A stretch of 64,000 nucleotides of DNA from Alistipes sp. GTDB lineage: Bacteria; Bacteroidota; Bacteroidia; Bacteroidales; Rikenellaceae. The position numbers and the translations under genes are program-made. Below the pieces are notes generated by a model. That model did not search any database, had not been told where the DNA came from, and saw only the letters and a program-made list of their open reading frames with translations. Shown here piece by piece: positions 37,601 to 46,212 of the stretch. Within the stretch, counting starts at the first letter, position 1. Each line of letters opens with the position of its first letter. Location of the stretch: contig JAFQHI010000017.1 in NCBI GenBank assembly GCA_017398045.1, positions 62,001-126,000 on the forward strand, in the 5' to 3' direction.

Positions 37601-37707
37601 TCGTGAAACGACTGCTCAAAAAGTACAAATATCCGCCCGAGGGTCAGGAGGCCGCCCTCGAAACCATTATGACGCAATGCGAAATGTGGAGCGAGAATAA
37701 TTGTTAG
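34687..37707 (+). pseudogene. hsdR: type I restriction endonuclease subunit, broken by an in-frame TGA
   Basis: Two parts in the same reading frame: codons 1-122 (34687-35052), a TGA at 35053-35055, then an open frame to 37707 (about 1,006 codons in all). Across the stop the protein reads TVANQ-stop-TVEEHSVRRADIVVF, where relatives have a Trp or Phe, so one TGG to TGA change explains it. The downstream part has the nuclease ELK of the PD-(D/E)xK site, Walker A TQGSGKS, DEAH box IADEAH, GFTGTP and QAIARVNRVFG helicase motifs. A restart GTG at 35092 would lose the nuclease Asp in RRADIVV. Translocation might survive in a fragment, but cleavage probably does not, unless the stop is a sequencing error or is read through. 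Confidence 0.88.
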
Positions 37708-38150
37708 GATACGGCAGGAACAAACGGATATTTAGCACATTCAGGGTCTGCAACGGATTCGTGGCTACGGCCCATATGGTCACGATAATCAAACACTTCC
37801 TCGCCTTGGTCGGGGAGATAGACAACAACGGTATCCCACTCTCGAAAAGGTCGGAAAAACGGTCGCAACATCCGCATCACCGGCGAAAACAAGCCGGGCA
37901 GTTTTCCTTCTATTTGCCTCGCGCCAATATACAATATTTAATATTATTACTGCAATTTATATTGCTTTAATATGCTATCTACTCAAATTTATTATTGCCA
38001 TCACAAAACGAGAAAAATCGGCATTACAAAACCTTCTTCGGCAACCACACCCGACCGAAGTCGCGCACCGCTGAATCCGTTCAGGCAATCAGCCGCGCCT
38101 TTCCAAAGGAAAGCGATTGAAAAAGAGGCTTGAAAAACAGACCGAAATGT
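37708..38150. other. intergenic region between hsdR and polysaccharide locus
   Basis: No certain gene. A minus-strand frame at 37704-37934 (76 codons) overlaps the hsdR stop; its C-terminal half (EVFDYRDHMGRSHESVADP) looks protein-like and could be the end of a truncated gene, but no family is recognised. The AT-rich part at 37925-37995 marks the border of the defence island. A short TTTCC/GGAAA palindrome lies at 38101-38113. Confidence 0.35.
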
Positions 38151-38180
38151 TTCAAAATTGGATATTTTTGCTTACATTTG
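38151..38180 (+). promoter_or_regulatory. promoter of polysaccharide locus A (TTTC-N18-TACATTTG)
   Basis: -7 box TACATTTG at 38173-38180 matches TAnnTTTG exactly, with TTTC at 38151-38154 as the -33 box. The start of transcription should be near 38187, giving a leader of about 190 nt before the first gene. The leader contains the conserved hairpin listed next. Confidence 0.65.
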
Positions 38181-38186
38181 CGATAC

Positions 38187-38380
38187 TTTTGAGAACCTCC
38201 ACGCGCATCGTTTTTCGTCGAAGCCACGCCCGCGGAGGCTAGAACTGATTGAGAATCAGCACATCCGCACATTCTCAAAGCCCTCGAGGTATGCCTATGA
38301 GTGAGCTGCGAGGGGCAAAACAAATCATTTTTTTGCTTTGCAAAACGCAAAGCGTCACATCCCAATGCACCAAAAACGAG
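38187..38380 (+). ncRNA. structured leader RNA A of the polysaccharide locus
   Basis: About 190-nt untranslated leader. It has an outer stem CCTCC/GGAGG (from 38198 to about 38238), then a stem TTGAGAAT (38249-38256) with ATTCTCAA (38271-38278), followed at once by AGCCCTCGAGGTATGC (38279-38294). A start-proximal hairpin GCTTTGC/GCAAAGC (38335-38353) follows a T7 run. The second stem, the sequence TGATTGAGAATCAGC and the 16-nt tail recur in leader B at 52297-52342 with a G-C to A-T covariation in the stem. It is likely a cis-acting antitermination or attenuation element; the protein partner is not in this window. Confidence 0.6.
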
Positions 38381-38815
38381 ATGACCATAGCAGTTGATTT
38401 CGACGGCACGATTGTCGAACACAAATACCCCTCGATCGGCAAGGAGATTCCCTTCGCCACCGCGACGCTAAAGATGCTCCAACGCGACGGACACCGCCTG
38501 ATTCTCTGGACGGTACGCGAGGGACATCTGCTCGATGAGGCGATTGAGTTTTGCCGCGAGCGGGGCGTGGAGTTTTTCTCCGTGAACAGCAACTACCCCG
38601 ACGAGGAGGTGGACCGCACGGCCATCCGCAGCCGCAAGCTCAAAGCGGACCTCTTCATCGACGATTGCCAGGTAGGCGGTCTTCCGGACTGGGGCGTGAT
38701 TTACGAGCTGATTTCGACGCGCACCAGTTACGCCGACTACCTCCGCCAATCGCTCCACCTCCCCGCCCCCAAACCCCAAAACCGCTCCCTCTGGAGCAAA
38801 CTTTTCGGCAAGTAA
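38381..38815 (+). CDS. small HAD-superfamily phosphatase
   Basis: 144 residues, one HAD domain with a very small cap. Motif I is DFDGTI (Asp8, Asp10 of MTIAVDFDGT minus numbering differences), motif II is LWTVRE, and the motif IV-like acidic pair is in DLFIDDCQ. Proteins like this open many Bacteroides polysaccharide loci and are thought to dephosphorylate a sugar or nucleotide intermediate. I start at the ATG at 38381; an in-frame extension to 38249 would run through the conserved leader hairpin and is not protein-like. Next gene follows after 17 nt. Confidence 0.8.
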   Translation: MTIAVDFDGTIVEHKYPSIGKEIPFATATLKMLQRDGHRLILWTVREGHLLDEAIEFCRERGVEFFSVNSNYPDEEVDRTAIRSRKLKADLFIDDCQVGGLPDWGVIYELISTRTSYADYLRQSLHLPAPKPQNRSLWSKLFGK

Positions 38816-38832
38816 GCTACGACCGACAATTC

Positions 38833-40392
38833 ATGAGCCAACAGCCGCAAATATCCCACGCAGAGGACAACAAGCGCATTGCCAAGAACACGCTGATGCT
38901 CTATGGGCGTATGCTCTTCAGCATGGCCGTATCGCTCTACACATCGCGCTTGGTACTCAACACGTTGGGAGTGGAAGATTACGGCATTCAGAATGTGGTG
39001 GGAGGTTTCGTAGCGATGTTTTCGCTGATTTCTGGCTCATTATCTGCTGCTGTAAGCCGATTCATCACCTTCGAATTGGGGCGAGGTGACACAACAAGGC
39101 TCAAACAGGTTTTTGCGACCTCGCTACTCATACACATCGCATTAGCGATTGCCGTACTGCTATTAAGTGAGACTATTGGCATTTGGTTCGTAAATCACAA
39201 AATGACTATTCCCGTTGAGCGTTTGACCGCAGCTAACTGGGTTTTCCAAAGCTCGATTTTATCGTTTATACTGGGTTTGTTGAGCATCCCATACAATGCC
39301 GTAATTGTCGCCCATGAACGCATGGGGGCATTTGCCTATATCGGCATTTTAGAAGTGATGTTACGTTTAGGAATCATCCTGTTCATCGCCTTTAGTCCGT
39401 GGAGGTTCGATCGGCTCATCGTATATTCGATCCTTTTAGCTGCCTTAAGCGCATTGATGCGCACCATCTACACCGTCTATTGCCGTCGCAACTTTCTGGA
39501 GTGCCGGACCGCTCTGCGCTTTGACAAAGCCTGCTGGAGAGAAATGAGCTCATTTGCGGGATGGAATTTTATCGGCAGTTCTTCGGCAGTGCTGAAAGAT
39601 CAGGGTGTTAATATCCTTATCAACCTTTTCTTCGGTCCGGTCTTAAATGCAGCTCGCGGAATTGCGACTACCGTAAATGGTGCTATCTGCGGATTTGTGA
39701 ACAACTTTATGGTTGCACTCAACCCACAAATCACAAAATCATACGCCTCGGGGGACTATCCGTTTCTCTTTTCGCTCATTGAACGCGGAGCGAGATTCTC
39801 ATTTTACATCATTTTATTTCTTGCGTTACCCATTCTCTTTGAGACCGATTTTGTATTAGCACTATGGCTCAAACAATATCCGGAGCACACGGTAAATTTT
39901 GTGAGGCTCATCATCTTGCTCTCCATGTGTGAGATGGTATCCAATCCGCTCGTCACACTTCAATTGGCAACCGGGAAAATCCGCAATTACCAAATAGCTG
40001 TCGGCGGGATGCAAATGATGAATTTTCCCCTATCGTATCTTTGCTTAGCCGCGGGGTTACCCGTCGAGTCAACGCTAATGGTCGCCATTGCCGTATCGCT
40101 CTGCTGCCTAATGTTGCGGCTGATATTTTTGCGAAAAATGGTTTCCGGATTCTCTGCTCGCAGATATATGCTACAAGTATGCACCAAAGTGCTCCTTGTC
40201 GCAATATGCGCCACACTCCTACCCTACCTTGTTCATCATCAATTAAATTACGGTTGGGGGCGACTGTTTGCCGTTGGTCTCACTTGTGTATTTAGCTGCA
40301 GTGTGGTTATTTACCACATCGGATGCACCGCAACGGAGCGGCACTACTTATTAGGCAAGCTCCAAGCACTCAAACAAAAGCTGGTTATATGA
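38833..40392 (+). CDS. polysaccharide repeat-unit flippase (Wzx/MATE-like)
   Basis: 519-residue integral membrane protein with about 12-14 hydrophobic segments, of the oligosaccharidyl-lipid flippase (MVF/polysaccharide biosynthesis) group. It should move undecaprenyl-linked repeat units across the inner membrane. The start region RIAKNTLMLYGRMLFSMAVSLYTSR is typical of Bacteroidota flippases. I use the ATG at 38833, because the upstream frame overlaps the HAD gene in another register. The stop overlaps the start of the next gene by 4 nt (ATGA). Confidence 0.88.
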   Translation: MSQQPQISHAEDNKRIAKNTLMLYGRMLFSMAVSLYTSRLVLNTLGVEDYGIQNVVGGFVAMFSLISGSLSAAVSRFITFELGRGDTTRLKQVFATSLLIHIALAIAVLLLSETIGIWFVNHKMTIPVERLTAANWVFQSSILSFILGLLSIPYNAVIVAHERMGAFAYIGILEVMLRLGIILFIAFSPWRFDRLIVYSILLAALSALMRTIYTVYCRRNFLECRTALRFDKACWREMSSFAGWNFIGSSSAVLKDQGVNILINLFFGPVLNAARGIATTVNGAICGFVNNFMVALNPQITKSYASGDYPFLFSLIERGARFSFYIILFLALPILFETDFVLALWLKQYPEHTVNFVRLIILLSMCEMVSNPLVTLQLATGKIRNYQIAVGGMQMMNFPLSYLCLAAGLPVESTLMVAIAVSLCCLMLRLIFLRKMVSGFSARRYMLQVCTKVLLVAICATLLPYLVHHQLNYGWGRLFAVGLTCVFSCSVVIYHIGCTATERHYLLGKLQALKQKLVI

Positions 40393-41564
40393 TTCAAATC
40401 ACGGATAAAAAAACATGTTGCGGATGCACAGCGTGTAAAGCCATATGCCCCACTCAAGCCATTGAGATGGTTCCGGACGCTTTGGGTTTTTTGTACCCGA
40501 AAGTTGATACCAACAAATGCATTGATTGCGGTTTGTGTGAAAAAGTTTGCTCATTCCATGCCGGATATGCAACAGCCGAGAACCTGCCAGAACCTCAAGT
40601 TTTTGCAGCGCGACACCGCTCCATGGAAGAAATTGCAAAAAGTCGTTCCGGAGCTGTGTTTGCCACACTTTCGGATTGGGTATTAAGGCAAGGCGGAGTC
40701 ATCTATGGGGCCGGCTACATCGATCACTTCCGAGTCGCGCATAAGCGGGCAACAACACCGGAAGAGAGGAATGAATTCCGTGGCAGCAAATATGTGCAAA
40801 GCGACTTAAACTCAACCTTTAAGCAAGTACAATCCGATTTAAAAAAAGGAAGCATGGTACTCTTTTCAGGCACCCCCTGCCAAACCTCGGGACTTAAATC
40901 GTTTTTAACTTGGACGAGAACAGACACAAGCAACCTATTTGTAGCAGACATAGTTTGCCATGGAGTACCGGCACCCCACATTTGGCGCGATTACCTCGCC
41001 TATATTGAAAAGCTAGAGGGACAAAAGGCTGTTGCCGTAGATTTTAGAGACAAAAGCCAATTGGGATGGGCTGCACATAAGGAATCTTTCACCTTTGCCG
41101 ATGGGCATAAACGAGTGGAGCAAACATATACATATACCTTTTATGAGCATATTATGTTTCGCCACTCCTGTAGCAATTGCCACTTTTGTAACTTCACACG
41201 CCCGTCAGATATCACCCTCGCCGATTTTTGGGGATGGCAGAAGGTGAATCCTCAACTAAATGCCGATGATAAGGGCATCTCATTGGTGTTAGTCAATACA
41301 GCAAAGGGGCAGGCGTGGTTTGACCACATTAAAGATGGCCTCACCTACATTCCCACCGACAAAGCGACCTGTTTACAACCTAATCTCAGCCGTCCAAGCG
41401 CGCAACATCCACTCAGAGAACAATTTGAAAAAGACTACATAAACAAAGGTTTTCAATATATTCTACGTCGCTATGCGGATAAAGGATGGCGATACAAGTT
41501 GCTACGTTTGAAACAAAAATCCAAAACAGCTATTCGTTTAGCTAAACGCATATTCATAAAATGA
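40389..41564 (+). CDS. ferredoxin-domain / F420-dehydrogenase beta-subunit-like protein
   Basis: 391 residues. Two 4Fe-4S clusters at the N-terminus (CCGCTACKAICP and CIDCGLCEKVC), then a FrhB-like domain with GTPCQTSGL and a second Cys group (SCSNCHFCNFTRPSD). Such proteins sit beside pyruvyl transferase genes in many capsule and O-antigen loci and are thought to reduce a flavin or act in sugar pyruvylation; their reaction is not established. Here the next gene is a polysaccharide pyruvyl transferase overlapping by 4 nt. Confidence 0.85.
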   Translation: MIQITDKKTCCGCTACKAICPTQAIEMVPDALGFLYPKVDTNKCIDCGLCEKVCSFHAGYATAENLPEPQVFAARHRSMEEIAKSRSGAVFATLSDWVLRQGGVIYGAGYIDHFRVAHKRATTPEERNEFRGSKYVQSDLNSTFKQVQSDLKKGSMVLFSGTPCQTSGLKSFLTWTRTDTSNLFVADIVCHGVPAPHIWRDYLAYIEKLEGQKAVAVDFRDKSQLGWAAHKESFTFADGHKRVEQTYTYTFYEHIMFRHSCSNCHFCNFTRPSDITLADFWGWQKVNPQLNADDKGISLVLVNTAKGQAWFDHIKDGLTYIPTDKATCLQPNLSRPSAQHPLREQFEKDYINKGFQYILRRYADKGWRYKLLRLKQKSKTAIRLAKRIFIK

Positions 41565-42640
41565 AGATTGGAATTCTGACATTTCATTGCGCCGCAAATT
41601 ACGGAGCCGTATTTCAAACTTACGGTTTGCAAGAAGCGTTGAAGGGGCTTGGTCACGAAGTGTTCATCGTGGATTATAGACCCGAATACCTACTGAAGCC
41701 TTACCGTCCTTTTAAGTTTAGCTATAAAACGAGTGATTCGGCAGTCACCAATCTCAAGCACTTTGTCCGTCGTTATCTGCTTGTCAATCCGACTCGGAGG
41801 AAACGCCTGAAACTCTTTGAGCAATTTGAGCAAAAGCAATTGCACATTTGTCCCATGACATCCATCCCAGAGCTAGATATTCTCGTTTTTGGCAGCGACC
41901 AGATATGGAATATCGGGATTACGGATGGGGATTTTGACGATATGTACCTTGGGGAAGGCCGAATCTTCAAAGGGAAAAAACTGGTAGCATACGCCGCCAG
42001 CGCCGGGCATGTAGATGTTCTAAAAAATGACCAAAAGCTCATTGATGCTCTTGGCGGTTTTGCGGCAGTAGCAGTACGCGAAAAATCATTATCGAGCCAT
42101 TTGGAACAGCGATTAAATAAATCAATTCCGGTCGTACTGGACCCCGTACTTCTTGCCGGGAAGGAGCATTTTTTACCATTGATTGGCACGAGGCCTAAAC
42201 GTGCGCCCTACTTACTCACCTTTCAATTAGGTGGAGATTTTCGCGTTTCCCAAATTGGCCGTCAAATGGCCAAAGAGAAAGGGCTGCAATATGTTGAGAT
42301 TCGCTCATCGGCAGAATCCCTAAACCGCGATATTCTTACCTCCCTATCACCTTCGGAAGTCTTAACCTATTTTAAGTACGCCGACTATATCGTCACCTCG
42401 TCCTTTCATGGGACAGCATTATCTATCCTCTTCGAAAAGTCGTTCAATGTAGTGTCTATTGATGTGCGCACCGATGAACGAGCCGATATGTTGTTAAAAG
42501 CCACCGGATTATTCTCTCGCAAAATAATCGGTGATGTAGCCGAAAAGTGTGACGACATTGATTATTCCGAAGTAAACCGGCTCCTCGCAGAAAAACAAGC
42601 ATCATCCAGAGACTACCTGATTAAAGCCCTGCAAGAATAG
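41561..42640 (+). CDS. polysaccharide pyruvyl transferase family protein
   Basis: 359 residues, WcaK/CsaB-like fold. N-terminal GILTFHCAANYGAVFQTYGL and the glycosyltransferase-B-like second half with VTSSFHGTALSILFEKSF are the family signatures. It should add pyruvate ketals from phosphoenolpyruvate to a sugar of the repeat unit. It overlaps the F420-dehydrogenase-like gene by 4 nt and is followed 1 nt later by a glycosyltransferase. Confidence 0.88.
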   Translation: MKIGILTFHCAANYGAVFQTYGLQEALKGLGHEVFIVDYRPEYLLKPYRPFKFSYKTSDSAVTNLKHFVRRYLLVNPTRRKRLKLFEQFEQKQLHICPMTSIPELDILVFGSDQIWNIGITDGDFDDMYLGEGRIFKGKKLVAYAASAGHVDVLKNDQKLIDALGGFAAVAVREKSLSSHLEQRLNKSIPVVLDPVLLAGKEHFLPLIGTRPKRAPYLLTFQLGGDFRVSQIGRQMAKEKGLQYVEIRSSAESLNRDILTSLSPSEVLTYFKYADYIVTSSFHGTALSILFEKSFNVVSIDVRTDERADMLLKATGLFSRKIIGDVAEKCDDIDYSEVNRLLAEKQASSRDYLIKALQE

Positions 42641-42641
42641 C

Positions 42642-43631
42642 ATGAATTCTCCGCTTATCTCCATCATCGTTCCGGTATATAACACCGAGAAATATCTCGA
42701 TCGGTGCATCCAAAGTGTATTGGCACAGACTTATACCAATTGGGAGCTACTGCTGATTGACGATGGTAGTACTGATTCTTCGGGGACCATATGCGACAAA
42801 TACGCGGCAGAGGATAAACGCATTCGAGTATTCCATAAAGAGAACGGAGGCGTTAGTTCAGCTCGCAACCTAGGCCTTGATAACGCAAAAGGAGAATGGA
42901 TTACGTTTGTAGATAGTGATGATTGGGTTAAACCATGCTGGCTCAGCAATTACGACATATGCAGCAACTTTTGCTATGATTTAATTTCACAAGGATTTGA
43001 AACAGATATACCTGTTTTTAACACACTCGAACCTCGCCAAAAGAGCTATACATACGCATTGGATAACGAAGGATCAATAGCCGAGGTTATGGAAGAAATC
43101 GAAAAGTCAAAGACTATCGGATTTCTATGGATTAAATTATTTAAAGCAAATTTAATTCGCGCTAGACACATAACATTTAATGAACAATTAGCACATGGGG
43201 AAGATTATATTTTCATCTACCACTATTTAAGCGAGGCTAAAACTATTAAAGCCGTTCGACAAATAGGATACCATTATAATGTCCCCCAATGGGCCAAAAA
43301 GTATACACAAGATTTTTCTTGGAATGTTCTGGTCAAAGAGGCTCTATACAAATATACATTAAGGATAATGACAAATTCGCCTCGTCATAATCTTGTGCGC
43401 CAGCGTCGAGAAGATTTAACCTCCATCTATATCGAAGAGTTTAGAGAGAATACTAATCATAGGTTTTTCTGTTTAAAACGACTACGAGCAATTTTACAAA
43501 AACAATTCATAGATTCTCAATTATTTTTTTTAACAAAACTTATTATTTTGATTGACCCTACATATTTTATATCTTCCTTAATTCTAAGATTACATATAAG
43601 CATAAAAAACAAAGCACAACAATGGATATAA
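42642..43631 (+). CDS. family 2 glycosyltransferase
   Basis: 329 residues. GT-A fold with SIIVPVYNTEKYLDRCIQS at the N-terminus, LLIDDGSTDSS, and the metal-binding DSDD in WITFVDSDDWV. It transfers a nucleotide-activated sugar to the growing repeat unit on the cytoplasmic face. The C-terminal third is Lys/Leu-rich and unlike standard family members. The gene turns AT-rich from about 43000, and its end overlaps the flavoprotein gene by 10 nt. Confidence 0.9.
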   Translation: MNSPLISIIVPVYNTEKYLDRCIQSVLAQTYTNWELLLIDDGSTDSSGTICDKYAAEDKRIRVFHKENGGVSSARNLGLDNAKGEWITFVDSDDWVKPCWLSNYDICSNFCYDLISQGFETDIPVFNTLEPRQKSYTYALDNEGSIAEVMEEIEKSKTIGFLWIKLFKANLIRARHITFNEQLAHGEDYIFIYHYLSEAKTIKAVRQIGYHYNVPQWAKKYTQDFSWNVLVKEALYKYTLRIMTNSPRHNLVRQRREDLTSIYIEEFRENTNHRFFCLKRLRAILQKQFIDSQLFFLTKLIILIDPTYFISSLILRLHISIKNKAQQWI

Positions 43632-44869
43632 TTATTGGTGGAGGCATTTCCGGTTTATCATATGCCCTTTTTAAGCATTCAGATGACTACTTGGTACTTG
43701 AGAAGGAGGCCGAGTTAGGAGGGTACTGCCGTACAACTAAACGAAATAACTTTGTATGGGACTACTCTGGTCATTTTTTTCATTTCCAAGATGCAGACAT
43801 TAAGCATTTAATAATGGAATCACTTTGTCGTCAAGGTGAAGTAGTTGATGTGCAAAAATGCACTAGTATCAAATACGGTGAACTTTTGGTCGATTTCCCA
43901 TTTCAAAAGAACATTCATCAATTGCCAAAAGATGAGTTTATCGATTGCTTAGTGGATTTATTCGCTGCAAAGCCAACGGATTACAACTCATTTAAAGAAA
44001 TGTTGTATTGTAAATTCGGCAAATCAATCGCAGAAAAGTTCTTAATTCCGTATAATGAAAAATTATACGCTTGCGATTTAAACAAATTGGATAAAGATGC
44101 AATGGGCCGATTTTTCCCGTATGCGGAAAAAGAGCAGATTGTTCTAAATTTTCGAGAAGCCGACAACACGTCTTACAACGGTTCTTTTTCTTATCCCAAA
44201 GGCGGTGCTATCCAATATGTAAATGAAATTGTCCATCAGTTAAAAGCCGGAAACATTCGAACGAACTGCCAAGTTGTCTCCATCAATTTAAAAGAGAAAC
44301 AGGTCGTTATGCAATCTGGAGAGGTATTGTCATATAACCATTTAATATCAACCATACCTTTTCCGCAGTTACTGAAAATGGCTGGAGTAGCATATGACGA
44401 GCAATGTTATAGTTGGAATCAAGTGCTTGTTTTTAATTTGGGTTTTGATAGACCTGGGCCTAACAACTCATCTCATTGGTTATATTTTCCCGACAAACAA
44501 TATAGTTTTTATAGAGTAGGATTCTACAATAATATTTTAGGAAATCGTAATAGCTCATTATATGTCGAACTAGGATTTAACAAGGATGCAGATATCAATC
44601 CAAGCGAATACCTCGGAACCGTTTTACACGATTTAGTTCGTTCCGGATGTATATCCTCCAGTCAAGTTCTACAAGATTATCAGGCAATTGTAATGAATCC
44701 TGCATATGTTCACATCACAGAAGATTCAATAAAGGATGTAGCCGATAAAAAGGCTATGCTAGAGCAATTTGGAGTCTATTCGATAGGTCGCTACGGAAGC
44801 TGGACATATTGCTCAATAGAAGACAATGTAAAAGAAGCTAGAGCGTTAGCTCAACAATTAAATAAATAG
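43622..44869 (+). CDS. FAD-dependent oxidoreductase, UDP-galactopyranose-mutase-like
   Basis: 415 residues. Rossmann dinucleotide-binding motif IIIGGGISGLSYAL at the N-terminus and the FAD-binding ELGGYCRT follow the protoporphyrinogen-oxidase/UDP-galactopyranose-mutase pattern. A DYSGHFFHF segment is typical of mutase-like proteins in polysaccharide loci. Either it makes a furanose nucleotide sugar or it oxidises a sugar nucleotide. It overlaps the upstream glycosyltransferase gene by 10 nt and leaves 3 nt before the next one. Confidence 0.82.
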   Translation: MDIIIGGGISGLSYALFKHSDDYLVLEKEAELGGYCRTTKRNNFVWDYSGHFFHFQDADIKHLIMESLCRQGEVVDVQKCTSIKYGELLVDFPFQKNIHQLPKDEFIDCLVDLFAAKPTDYNSFKEMLYCKFGKSIAEKFLIPYNEKLYACDLNKLDKDAMGRFFPYAEKEQIVLNFREADNTSYNGSFSYPKGGAIQYVNEIVHQLKAGNIRTNCQVVSINLKEKQVVMQSGEVLSYNHLISTIPFPQLLKMAGVAYDEQCYSWNQVLVFNLGFDRPGPNNSSHWLYFPDKQYSFYRVGFYNNILGNRNSSLYVELGFNKDADINPSEYLGTVLHDLVRSGCISSSQVLQDYQAIVMNPAYVHITEDSIKDVADKKAMLEQFGVYSIGRYGSWTYCSIEDNVKEARALAQQLNK

Positions 44870-44872
44870 AAA

Positions 44873-45931
44873 ATGGCGAAGGTTTTAAGTATCGTCGTTC
44901 CGACATACAACATGGAGAAATATCTCCAACATGGATTAGATTCATTGTTAATATCTCAAGGGATTGAGCGGATTGAAGTACTTGTCATTAACGATGGTAG
45001 TACAGATCAGTCATCCACAATCGCCCATTCGTATGCTCAAAAGTATCCTGGCGTATTTATTGTTGTTGATAAGCCTAATGGCAACTATGGCTCATGTATT
45101 AACGCCGCGATTAAAATCGCTAAAGGTAAATACATCAAGATCATGGATGCTGACGATAGTTTTATAACCGATGGATTTGAAAAGTTAGTAGATACTCTTT
45201 CAAAGATTGACGCGGATTTGGTTTATTCCGATTATGTTAAAACATATTCTTCGGGAAAAATCATTGAATATAAATTTGACCTACCTGCAAACCAGTCTCT
45301 TTCCTTTAATGATATAGCCACGACAAAGGCAATATATGATATATTATTACCTGCTATCACATATCGCACAGATATTTTACGAAAAATCGGCTATAAACAA
45401 ACAGAAGGAATTTCTTATACAGATGTAGAATGGTGCTTTTCGCCCGTCACACGGGTACAGACCGTATACTATTTAGACGAAATAGTATATAAATATTTAA
45501 TGGGAAGAGAAGGGCAAACTATGGACCCTAAAGTATACGCGCGATCAATCCCTCAACGAATACAGTGCTTTTCCGCCCTCCTTCATAGCATTAAAGGTCT
45601 TACACTTTCTGAAAGCATGAGCTACTTCACGACGAGTCAACTTGTCAAGCATGCATACTATATTTACCGATACTACTTGATTGACAACCCTAAAGAGGAT
45701 CGCAGATTACTCATAGCTTTCGACGAGGAGCTTAAAGCACTTAATCCACTCACATACAATCAATGCGGTGATTTTCAATATCGTCTCCACATACCATATC
45801 GCTACGTTACTAAATGGAGAGAATGTAAGACTGAAATTCCATTAATCATAAAATTATATGGATACTTCTTGGATATTTGCGGAAAGATTCATATCCAGTT
45901 TATGCGACATAATCCCAATGCAGAGCGATAG
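44873..45931 (+). CDS. family 2 glycosyltransferase
   Basis: 352 residues. LSIVVPTYNMEKYLQHGLDS at the start, VINDGSTDQS, and DADD in YIKIMDADDSF are GT2 signatures. The C-terminal half carries a long helical region (about 200-350) unlike the neighbour at 42642. It is AT-rich like its neighbours. The end is followed by a 270-nt gap, the longest in this locus. Confidence 0.9.
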   Translation: MAKVLSIVVPTYNMEKYLQHGLDSLLISQGIERIEVLVINDGSTDQSSTIAHSYAQKYPGVFIVVDKPNGNYGSCINAAIKIAKGKYIKIMDADDSFITDGFEKLVDTLSKIDADLVYSDYVKTYSSGKIIEYKFDLPANQSLSFNDIATTKAIYDILLPAITYRTDILRKIGYKQTEGISYTDVEWCFSPVTRVQTVYYLDEIVYKYLMGREGQTMDPKVYARSIPQRIQCFSALLHSIKGLTLSESMSYFTTSQLVKHAYYIYRYYLIDNPKEDRRLLIAFDEELKALNPLTYNQCGDFQYRLHIPYRYVTKWRECKTEIPLIIKLYGYFLDICGKIHIQFMRHNPNAER

Positions 45932-46071
45932 AAGATTTTCAAGTTATACTCTCCTTCCCAGCTATTGCACACCTGCTACGATATATAAATTAAGATTATA
46001 CACTCTCCGATTCTAGCTACTATCGTAACTCTACTCATACGCACGCTACGTAAATTTTCGACAATATCGAG
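45932..46071. other. gap within polysaccharide locus
   Basis: AT-rich, no gene recognised. Together with the frame at 46072 it probably marks where genes were lost or swapped. Confidence 0.35.
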
Positions 46072-46212
46072 ATGGGAGGCGTCTGGTTGAAAAGTATTCC
46101 AAACCCTCTCCAAAAACAACACACTTTGATGGAATTCTACGCTGATGTATGTGTCCCAACATCTAGCGATAGAGTTCTTGAATTTCCAATTTCACATTCA
46201 TATGAAAATTAG
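46072..46212 (+). pseudogene. possible 3' remnant of a polysaccharide gene
   Basis: A 46-codon frame (MGGVWLKSIPNPL to ISHSYEN) that overlaps the start of the next glycosyltransferase in another frame. It has protein-like composition but no recognised family. It may be the tail of a deleted gene; chance is also possible. Confidence 0.3.

Noticed and set aside
37704-37934. 76-codon minus-strand frame overlapping the hsdR stop
   Set aside because: Its second half looks protein-like, but there is no recognised family, no promoter and no partner; kept only as a note in the intergenic entry.
20239-38150. Integrase, transposase, tRNA attachment site or CRISPR array in the defence island
   Set aside because: None was visible on either strand: no direct repeats with regular spacers, no tRNA-like cloverleaf, no recombinase motifs.
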